Source: Heterobasidion occidentale
Taxonomy: Eukaryota > Basidiomycota > Agaricomycetes > Russulales > Bondarzewiaceae
Reading direction: 5' to 3'
NCBI GenBank assembly: GCA_039111635.1
Contig: JBCAQO010000008.1
Location: 682,001-746,000 of the forward strand
Length of the DNA: 64,000 bases
Position 1 is the first letter of the stretch; every line of letters begins with the position of its first letter. The position numbers and the translations under genes are program-made. Under the pieces are notes generated by a model. The model saw only the letters and a list, made by a program, of their open reading frames with translations, was not told where the DNA came from and did no database searches. Shown here piece by piece: positions 55,671 to 64,000 of this stretch.

Positions 55671-56937
55671 TTACAAACGGAATACATTCAGCCTGCAGTC
55701 CCAACTACAACTCGCCAAGAGGCCCTCGTCGTACAACGACCACGCACACCCAACAACGAACTCAGTATGTGGGTCATGAATGTGCATCAGATGCGTTCGA
55801 CCCGCTGGTGGAGCCGTTGTCCATCTGCAGAAAAAAAAAAAATCAACTTCAAGCAGAGGACAATAGTGCAATACGTACACTCGGCAGGTCATATCGTACC
55901 CCGCACTTGCAATGATATCGGGTCTGTGAGGACTCCACTGCACCTTCCGCACAGCATATTCGTGCCCCATCAGCTGGGCCTCACATACCCCTCCTACCGC
56001 GCCTCCACCTTCGACTGGAGGAACCATCCGACAGTCCCACACTCTAACGGTCTTGTCGACCCCGCCGCTCGCAAGCACCATTTCTCTGTACTTATTCCAA
56101 TCAAGCGCGAGCACTTCTGTGCCAGACGCAGGCACTGTGATCGCCGCTGTCGTGAGAGGCGCGGTGAAACTGTTGGCAGCGGGAGAGAACGACGGCTGGC
56201 GCAGGTCGAAGACTTTGACGGTTCCGTCGGTTGAGCATGTTGAGAGGAGGTTCGGGTTGTGCGGGGAGAAGAGCGCTTGGTAAACGCAGCTGTGGTGCGC
56301 TTGGAGGGTCATGAGCGATCGCGGCCGCTCTGGTGTCCACTAGTTTCAATGTCATTTGAGCCCACAGGCGAAAAGAGCACGACTTTTGAGGTACGCACGA
56401 GCTTGACCGTCCCGTCCCAAGAACACGAAATGAACTGGTCTTTCTGTATGTTGGACCAATCGACGCAGAAGACCTCGCGTGTATGCTCCTGCCACGCCCG
56501 TATCGGGAGATCCTAGACACCCTCCACCCGCCTCTCAATCTCTGCGACATCCAGAAGAACAGCCGAACTTACATTTAGCATGATATCCCATAACTTGATC
56601 GACCCGTCTCCAGAGGCAGTGACAAGTTGATTCTCGTGCACTTCGGACCAGGCGACGTCATATAACCCGTCCTGGGTCTCGTAGCTAACCTCGACATGGT
56701 GACGATGAATGAATTGATTCGACAGCGAAAGAGGGAGGCGCACAATTTATCGAGGACGATTGAAGAGAGGGGTCCTGGACCCGGGATGACTGAAGCGAGG
56801 TGTAGGCGCCCGTTCCCGACGAGACCATAGTTGGCCGAGGACGCGACTGCGATGCGATTTGTGTGGAACGGAGACCAAGCGAGATTGTAGTGGGCAAAGC
56901 CCGGGGTATGCAAGACACCAGGAGGACGTGAGTTCAT
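55671..56937 (-). CDS. PEX7: PEX7, peroxisomal PTS2 receptor (WD40)
   Basis: WD-repeat receptor that carries PTS2-bearing enzymes to peroxisomes. ATG 56937. The opening [20 protein letters not shown] and [17 protein letters not shown] are diagnostic for PEX7. WD blades follow: [20 protein letters not shown] with [26 protein letters not shown] with [27 protein letters not shown] with [27 protein letters not shown] with [47 protein letters not shown] ending NVFRL at 55671. Four introns; one contains a run of about 12 A (plus view) near 55833. No break required. Head-to-head with the sirtuin across about 200 bp. Confidence 0.92.
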
Positions 56938-57141
56938 GATTTATCCACACTTGGCGCCTCTAATAGGCCAATGCAAGTTCAATACAAGATGTCAGAGTCG
57001 GGATCCAAGAGGTGGGCCTATTCGAGTGCGCTGAAAGTGGATTCCACAGACGAAGTTGCGGTTTGGTCGTCGAGGTCGTGGTCGTGTGTCAGAAGGCAGA
57101 GCCGCGTATTGAAAGGCGCGTCTGCTCTGGGCGACAATCAC

Positions 57142-58842
57142 ATGCGAGTCTCAGTTCCCACCATCCCACTCTCCGTCCTCTCCTCCTCCCCACCCCCGCG
57201 CATCCCACCAGCGGAGGCCATCGGTCGCATCGCAGACTTCCTTGGACGCGGGAACGTCGCTGTTCTGACCGGGGCGGGTGTGAGCGTAGATTCTGGAGTC
57301 AAGGCTTATAGGGGGAAGGATGGACGGTACATGAATCCAAATTACAAGTGCGTGATCGTCCCTGTCCTCCGAAGTACCTTCGAGCTCACTCTATGCGCAC
57401 GATCATAGGCCAATATTTGTACGCTTTTCTTCAGAGCCAGTTTCAACCGTCCCAGCATTAATTCTGTCATATAGTATCACCAACTTGTAGAAGATGGCCC
57501 CAAAGGTCATGCTTTCCGGTAAGCACCCGAGATCATACCATTTCCCACTAGATGAACACGAACCTCTCCACCGTCGCAGCCAACGTTACTGGTAAGCCCA
57601 CTCACCACACCACTCCTCGCCTGGCAGTGCAAGCGCAGATTCCTAAGCCGGCTTCGTCAGGCTTCGGTCATACATCGGCTATCCAGCCGTCCAGACCACA
57701 CTCCCCAATCCGACCCATTTTGCGCTCGCGGCGCTCCAGCATACATCTGTCGTCACAAACCTCATAACTCAGAACGTCGACGGGCTGCACCATAAGGCGA
57801 TTCGACATCTATGGGACGACGCCCAGTTGAAGGCGGGAATTCTAGAGCTTCATGGGACATTGCACGTATGCCTGCATTGCCTTCTCCAATCTGAATGCCT
57901 TGGATGCGTGCTGAGGCTCTTCCTTCATGGGTACTCAGAAGGTTCATTGTAATCACGGGCATGGAATGGACCGCGACGCGTTCCAAGATCTGCTTTCTGC
58001 TGCCAATCCCCAGTGGGCAGTACATGGACGATCTGGCGAAGAAAGGGCAGAAGCCAACGACGAATCCTGACGGAGACGTACGTGGAAATATTTTCTGTCT
58101 CACAAAATTATGAATATTCCGGGCGGACAAACTGATACAGGTGGCGCTGGAAGGCGTGGCATACGACGAATACGTCGTTCCAGACTGTCCAAGCTGTCTG
58201 GACGAGGGACGAATAAACGACACTGTGCGGTCATTCTCTGTAACAGGAAATAACACCATGATGACCTCTGTGTCGACGCAAATTAGCTGAAGCCCGACGT
58301 GATATTCTTCGGGGAGTCCATCAGCAAAGAAGTCAAAGATCGCAGGTGTGCCCTGTCTCTCGCTCGTACCGGTCCTCCCATCTTATCTCCCGCGTTCAGC
58401 TATAATATTATAGAAGAATGCGACCGTGTCTTCATCATGGGCACCACCCTCGCCACCTATTCCGCATTCAGGTATATCCTTTTCCCCGTGTGTTGGTTTG
58501 CAATCGCTTACACCCAACTCGCGGACCGCACAGGCTCCTCAAGCACGCCCTCGAGCTGCAAAAACCCGTCCTCTTCGTGAACGTCGGCCCCACTCGCGCC
58601 GACGGCCTCCCGGGCGTCGAGAAGCTAGATGTACCGAGCGGACTCGTCATGCGCGATGTCGTCAAGGCCGTTGTGTGAGCCGCCCTTCTACTAACCGTGC
58701 CCCTCGTATTTTCTGATTCCCGACGCCGCGTCGTTCTTCAATTGATGGCGCGGTGCAGAGGTACGCGCGCGATGTACGATCCAGTGATCAAGGACCTGCT
58801 TCTCAGCGGCGTCGTTAATCCCCCGCCAGACGGGTTATGGTG
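57142..58842 (+). CDS. Class II (SIRT4-like) NAD-dependent sirtuin
   Basis: NAD-dependent deacylase, probably mitochondrial by family. ATG 57142 (MRVSVPTIPLSVLSSSPPPR). The N-terminus is hydrophobic and Ser-rich, consistent with but not proving mitochondrial import. Rossmann motif NVAVLTGAGVSVDSGVKAYR at about 57255-57310, then YWARSFLGYPAVQTTLPNPT, catalytic region TQNVDGLHHKA and ELHGTLH (His at about 57858). A zinc-like Cys/His cluster HCNHGH is followed downstream by PDCPSCLDEG, then KPDVIFFGESISKEV, RVFIMGTTLATYSAF, KPVLFVNVGPTRADG, and a final exon ending MYDPVIKDLLLSGV...GLW at 58842. About seven introns. Confidence 0.86.
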
Positions 58843-59482
58843 ATGACGAGGTCCCCCCGGCCCCCGTCCCTTCTCTCAAAGCCTTGTAGACTACTTTATC
58901 ATAGATGATCTCTCACGGTCGTGCTGTCTCTCACGGTGAGTTGTGTGACGAACGTCAAACACGTCTTTGCCGCCGCAGAACCATCATCAAGTAGCATGCA
59001 CTTTATTCGCCCCCGAAATACACCGCAATGCTCCGCGGGACTTCAACAAAATGGAAATGAGACAACAACTACTGATATACGTGCGCGTCGATATATATAC
59101 AGCCCACGAATGCAACGAGAGTTCGAGTGTACAGCGATGATGAGTAACGTGTCAAATGATGCAAGGGCGACGAAATAGATCTGGGCGCTGAACGCAACAG
59201 GCAGATACTGTAGGATGGAGAAATTATATCCGGCTAAGATAGAGGTGTAAAGCATGCAAGTGTACGGAGAACTAGAACTAGGGAAGAGGGATAACGGTGC
59301 CTCGAAAAAGCGAGCAGAACGATTCCATAGCAAAACAAAAGCGCAGGACAGCAGATAGAAGGATGATGGGTGAGGAGGACTGGGGTCGATGCGAGGTGAG
59401 GATGAATGGAGAGCTCTTGTGTGAGCCTGGAGTCCTGGAGAAAATGAAACGTGAGAAATACTACAAAAAAGTGGGGCGGTGT
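58843..59482. other. Convergent 3' intergenic region, 0.64 kb
   Basis: Between the sirtuin and the zinc-module gene; no gene recognised. Confidence 0.55.
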
Positions 59483-60949
59483 CTATGCGGCTGCAGGTGG
59501 AGCAGCGGCGGGGGATTCTGTATCCTTCTGCGCTGCAGATGGAGTGTCATTGCCTTCGCCGACGTCGCCCATCATGGCAGAGAGATTGTCATGGTCAGAA
59601 GCCTCAGATGATGACGCGTCTAAGCCCGCATCGGGCTCTTCATCAGGCGTTGCGTCGGTCGTCGGCGCACTGTCTACATCCATCGCGTCGTCGACTTCTT
59701 CTTCTTCTTGGCCTTCTCCCTGCATTGTTTTTTGGTCCTCGAGATTAGAGGAAGAGGATGGGTACTCCTTCGTGACCCACACCGCTGGTTTCAGCTGGGT
59801 CCAATTCCAGGCCTGCCAGCTTCGGACACTACAGTCGTCGGGCTCCAGAGGGTCGATGGGGAGGGGGGAAGTGCGGACGGGACGACGACGCGAACGATGG
59901 AGATACTCGTCGAACGCAAGGAGCTCCGAGGCACGGAAGCAGGCGAGGGATGAGATGAAGGATTCTTGGCTCAGTATTTTCTTTGGGGGTGGGGGTGGAG
60001 TGGGCGGGAGATCAGATGCCTCGGCTCCAGGCTCCGGCGTTTCCTCTTTGATGTCCTTCTTCGGTGGCGAAGGAGAATGTGAAGTCAATGACGCCGTGTC
60101 TGGCGTTAGAGGGGGGGTGGCAGAGTCGAGGGCACGCGGTTGCGACACGGGGGAAGACGAGGAGAGGGAGGAAAGCTATCCGACACGAAGAACAGAAGGG
60201 GCGGGGGTGATGGACAGCGTTAGAAGATCCCCCGCTGTTTGGCATCGGGAATAGGCAAGGCATACCTGCTCCTCTGCATCCTGCCTCATCGCCTCGACGA
60301 TCTTGGGCGGCCTCTTCAAACACCTCTCACGGTGTCTTGCCCAGTGGAAGGGATCGTACGTGCTCTTCGGAGAAAGCTTGATTTTGCTGCCACACCGCCT
60401 ACATTCCACCCACAGTGGACTTAATAGTGTCACGAGCGGATCATCCTTCAGTTTTTGTGCCCGCTTCTTCTCCGCCGCGGTCAATGGGCGCGTCAACGCG
60501 CCTTCCACAGTACTGGGGGTAATACTGAAGAGCATGGGGTCACGGTCAGAAGGGCATGTGGCACGCAGAGAAAAAGAGGGGGATCATGCCTTGAGATGTC
60601 GGAGAGGGGGGGAGGGGGCGTCGAGGTTCCCCCCGAGCTGGAACGCGCACCACACGCGGTCAGCCGTGTTGCCGTGAAACGCGCGCCGGAAAGCGTGTTG
60701 ACGTACCTCGAGCTTGCCCCCTGCGTGGCTTCCGCATTCTACAGTGCCAAAAATGTGAATTACAATTCTTGGGCCGATGGTCCGAGTGAGGGGCAACGCA
60801 CCGAGGGGAGTGACTTCCGCGAGCGGGCAAGTGTCCTGTGCAGGGCGACATGAGAACGGGGTGTAAGAAAGACGCGGGTGGAGAAATACTGACCGCAGAG
60901 AGGACCGGGTGGCCTGTTGAGCGTGTTTGGAGCGCCTTGTCGGAGGCAT
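59483..60949 (-). CDS. Protein with one CX2C...WX2HX3C module (gene A)
   Basis: Unknown function. Proposed start MPPTRRSKHAQQATRSSLR at 60949 (uncertain), followed by small exons. The exon at 60235-60535 has the leader LTAAEKKRAQKLKDDPLVTL and the metal-binding-like module ECRRCGSKIKLSPKSTYDPF then HWARHRERC (60318-60405). After an intron the long final exon is Ser/Pro-rich and acidic, with a conserved-looking helix LLAFDEYLHRSRRR and a Trp-rich stretch RSWQAWNWTQLKPAVWV, ending at 59483. The same module occurs three times in the neighbouring gene, so the two are probably tandem relatives. It could be DNA- or protein-binding; no evidence which. Confidence 0.55.
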
Positions 60950-61285
60950 GAGGTGAGGGGGGAGGAGGAAGAGCGAGGGCCACTGAAGGCGCGGATTATT
61001 GGACACTTTAACGGAAAGGGAGGTGCATTCGGCACTTGCCGCGCCCGCGTCCGCACACAAAGCAAGAGAATAAAGCAATAACGTATTATTCCACGCACAG
61101 AAGTATAAGCTACATGCACAAGGCGTCCAGAGACAGTGTAGACATCATCAAAGTGGGGCGGTCGGCGTCCGAGGAACATGAAGAAGGACAGTCTGGGGAT
61201 TCGCAGAAGAGGGCGCGCGTCATGTAAGGAAAGTATACAAGCAGGCATATAGATGGAAATCAATTTCTCGTGTCTTGTTCGTGAA
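60950..61285. other. Intergenic, 0.34 kb
   Basis: Between the two zinc-module genes; nothing else recognised. Confidence 0.5.
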
Positions 61286-62843
61286 TTACGTGTCTTTGGA
61301 AGAGGTCGAGGGGGCAGGAGGGGGTGAAGAGCTCAATCCCGCTTTGAACCCACTGACGAAGCTCTTGAAAGGAAGGAGCAGCCAGTCCACAGCACGGTAC
61401 GATTCGGTACGCGCCCGCGTACGAGGGCGCTCTTCCCCTTCCCCTTCCTCGTCGTCCCGAGCGCGCTTCTGGGCGGAGCGCGACGCTCCAAGTGTCTCAG
61501 GCGAGACTGCAGTTTCTGTCGATGCCACAGACGGAGGCGGGCAAGTCTCCGTCTTCCCAGAGGAATGTGGGCTGCCGTCGACGATTGCAGTAGAGCCGCG
61601 ACCGGCGGCACAGGAGTTGCGATAATATCAGAGGGGGCGCTTGGAATAGGATCCGTCTCGTCAGCTCCATGCAGGGGGTTAGGCACGAGGTAATCACCTC
61701 TGGCAAGTTAACTTGTGTTCTTCCCACTTTGTCAGATCGTAGTCCTCCCCCTCCAATTCAACAACCGAACCGCACTCTCCACACTCCACACTCTTCTTGG
61801 AAAAGCTCTTTGCGACGGGGTCATTAACGAGCCTCAATTTGCGTTCTGCTGTTGCTACACGGTTGCTCGGGCTGCGCGTCCGAGGTCCCTATAAGTTGAT
61901 GGCCGGAACCCAGACAAAAAAGACGCACAGTGAGCCAGAGCACCTCTGCTGGTGCGTTTTCCAGTTCCCCAACGCAAAGCGGATCTTCGAGCCGAGCTTT
62001 ACCCACGTCTTACAGTTTTTGCACAAGACCTCGTAAGGTCTTACCTCCTCAGCACGCGGGTCGTTTTCGAAATAAGCCTGCCTCTCCGCCTCGCTCTTTC
62101 TGATGACTTTGTCAGAGCTTGAACGGACAACAGACGGAGACCCTTCGCCTTCACTCCCCTCTCCCTGTGTCCGTTCTTCGGCGTGCTTGTCCTCACCCGC
62201 GACATTCGGCCTGTCGATGAAATAAGACAAACAGCAACCTATGAAAGGGGGAGCACGCGTACGACTTGGGAGCTTGTTTTGCCTTTTTCCTGCATTCTTT
62301 GCGATGCAACAACCAAGGCCGCATGGCGTATGTCTGCCTGGGGTTGAGTGCCACCCATTCATTGCAGCCCGTGCAAAATGCACGATGTGGCTCAACTTCG
62401 CGGCACTCGGGTTGATCGTTGAAAAACTGCTCGCGTTCCTCTTCACTCTTCCGAATGGTTTTGGAAGACTCGGCGATGGAAATATCGTCTCGCCCATCAG
62501 GGGAGTGTCCGCGTTGAGAGAGCGGCGATTTGTCCATGATGGAGGGGGTTTTCATTTGTGGAGTCGAGGGTTTAGAGTCTGCCGGGGGTACGACGGAGGA
62601 GCGCCTGCTCGCGGGTTTGCTGGTAGGTTTCTTAGCTGGTGTTTTCGCCAGATTTGCGTCGCGAGGGCTGTCAGATTTGGTGGCAGGGACCCGGACGTGA
62701 GGATGGTGCGTAAGGTCAATTGTCCACAAGCGAGAGATCCAAAGAGCCTCGGGCTTACGAATTTGCTTTAACTTTTGTGGACGTGATCTATGCGGTGGTC
62801 GAAGCGCGAACAAGAATGCAGGTGACACGCGAACTAACGTCAC
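61286..62843 (-). CDS. Protein with three CX2C...WX2HX3C modules (gene B)
   Basis: Unknown function; the 5' exon is uncertain. Three modules in order: module 1 leader IRKSEEEREQFFNDQPECRE then CTGCNEWVALNPRQTYAMRP and WLLHRKEC (62289-62372); module 2 leader IRKSEAERQAYFENDPRAEE then CKNCKTWVKLGSKIRFALGN and WKTHQQRC (61935-62025); module 3 leader ATAERKLRLVNDP then CGECGSVVELEGEDYDLTKW and EEHKLTC (61700-61785). A basic, Ser/Pro-rich N-terminal region precedes module 1 (TPAKKPTSKPASRRSS). The C-terminal exon is highly charged (SAQKRARDDEEGEGEERPRT) and ends with AVDWLLLPFKSFVSGFKAGL...SSKDT at 61286. Cys and His spacing strongly suggests zinc binding. Nuclear role is only inference. Confidence 0.6.
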
Positions 62844-64000
62844 TGGCTTGAATTAAAGCCCGAATATAGGACTGACCTCTTTCTGTGGACTAGGTGGCGG
62901 AGGCATTGCAGCAGCATCCTCATCCTCATTCGCATTTGTATCCGACTCGCTTTCCCTAGCTGCCGATAAGCCCCCGAGCTCTCTACTGTGATAAAACTCA
63001 CTCTGTAGGCTTCATGGACTCTCTCCTTTTCTGATATGTAACCTGAGGTTAGTGCCATATGAACATGGACTGCAACGCTATTTCGTTACTCGCCTTGGCT
63101 CTACCTGAATAGGTTTTCCGGGCTTTACTTCTGGGTAACCTCTCTCAATCAAATCGTTGGCATTGTCGGAAAGCGGTGACAACATACCTCCCTCCTGAGG
63201 AGTGGATGTCGTCCATGTTATGTCCAACGACTGTTCAATAACTAAAAATGCAATCACTTAGGGTATGCGATGGTATGGTGACAGAATAAAATGCGCTGCT
63301 ATGTGGTGGTAGGCTTATCGGACACACGTGCATGTGGCTTAGTCAGCGGTTATTGTGCTCGAATTTGGTGCAAATAAACGAGCTAGCAGCAGCCAGGGAT
63401 GCCCGCTACGGTCTACCAAGACCCTCGCAAGTACGTCTGTTCGCTCGTGCTAAGTGGTAGACCTCTTTATTTTCAGTGGGAGAGACGGGAAGGAATAGGT
63501 GAATTTGCTTTGAGACATCCCAATCCGGTTGACAGCGACGGCGCCTGAGACCAATTGTGATCTCAACAAACGCACAATAGCTTGCTCATTTGCGGCCACC
63601 TTGCTTCCTCTCAAGCCCGCCACAGATGTCCTCAACCTTGTTCTATTCATCCTCTTGTGTGTGCTTTGACGACAACACCGGGCTGAAGAGCTGGCCGTTA
63701 ATCGATTGATGTTTTACTTGTGTGCTCGCAAAGCCGCGCATCGCAACCATCAGAGTCGAGATCTACTTGGCCGAGTGGTTTGCAGGCTTTAGCTGTGTGG
63801 CGGTGTCGGCACGGAGGACAATGTACCCGCAGAAAGGGTTGCTGCGGCGCAGAGAAGGCTAGAGAAGGCTGGTGGCATCGGCCTTGTTGTCCGTGCGGAG
63901 CACGCGTGTAAGCTTTTCCCCTGGTAGTGAATCGAATTATATTTATCTTCCGCATTGTTCTCTCCTCCCCCTCCCACCACCTTCCCTCACCTCATCCTGT
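62844..64000. other. Intergenic or unresolved right end
   Basis: No gene recognised. Short open frames (63450-63650 minus, 63698-63955 minus, 63720-63911 plus) lack motifs. A tRNA A-box-like tggccgagtgg at 63767 has no matching B box. Confidence 0.5.

Noticed and set aside
63767..63800. tRNA-Ser-like A box tggccgagtgg
   Set aside because: No GTTCGA-type B box within 30-90 bp and no acceptor stem can be paired.

Overview
The window comes from a filamentous basidiomycete, most likely an Agaricomycete. Genes carry many short GT-AG introns of about 45-60 bases, are packed on both strands, and include families typical of the group: a DNMT5-type DNA methyltransferase, a BTB/POZ family protein, agaricomycete multi-pass membrane and kinase-like families, and an O-fucosyltransferase-like protein. 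I see no rRNA or tRNA gene, CRISPR array, transposon or virus.

Layout: 1-5.6 kb holds a divergent pair, RNase H2 subunit C (minus, cut by the left edge) and an NTO1/BRPF chromatin reader (plus; EPL1-like region, PHD-knuckle-PHD, bromodomain, PWWP). At 6.3-6.9 kb is a small minus gene with a 22-bp tandem repeat. At 8-18 kb lie an ER protein disulfide isomerase ending in KDEL, an F-box protein with LRR-like region, an FBXO9/Hrt3-type F-box protein divergent from a DNAJB12-like membrane J-protein, and a small secreted Ser-rich protein. At 18.7-24 kb are a GH29 alpha-L-fucosidase, an EFM7-like methyltransferase and CRIPT. At 24.4-31.5 kb is a complete DNMT5 (cytosine methyltransferase + RING + SNF2 ATPase) sharing a 159-bp promoter with a PAP2 lipid phosphatase. 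At 33-44 kb are a multi-pass membrane protein, an O-fucosyltransferase-like gene, a degenerate gene, a lineage-specific disordered protein related to the 6.3-kb gene, and a BTB protein. At 44-64 kb are PCNA with a large charged insertion, a kinase-like gene, a CID RNA-binding protein, ZW10, PEX7, a SIRT4-like sirtuin, and two adjacent genes built on a CX2C...WX2HX3C module.

The most connected set is DNMT5, PCNA and RNase H2C. DNMT5 lacks the N-terminal chromodomain known from Cryptococcus and instead has a textbook PCNA-interacting (PIP) box at residues 13-20. The PCNA in the window has about 105 extra charged residues in one loop. All three genes have an ACGCGT (MluI cell-cycle box) about 70-105 bp upstream of the start codon. 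This suggests, but does not prove, replication-coupled maintenance methylation.

Caveat: at least ten conserved genes are broken by single-base frame changes, often at short homopolymers. Uncorrected long-read sequencing error is a simpler explanation than decay of every gene, so reading frames were joined across these points only descriptively and exon limits are approximate.
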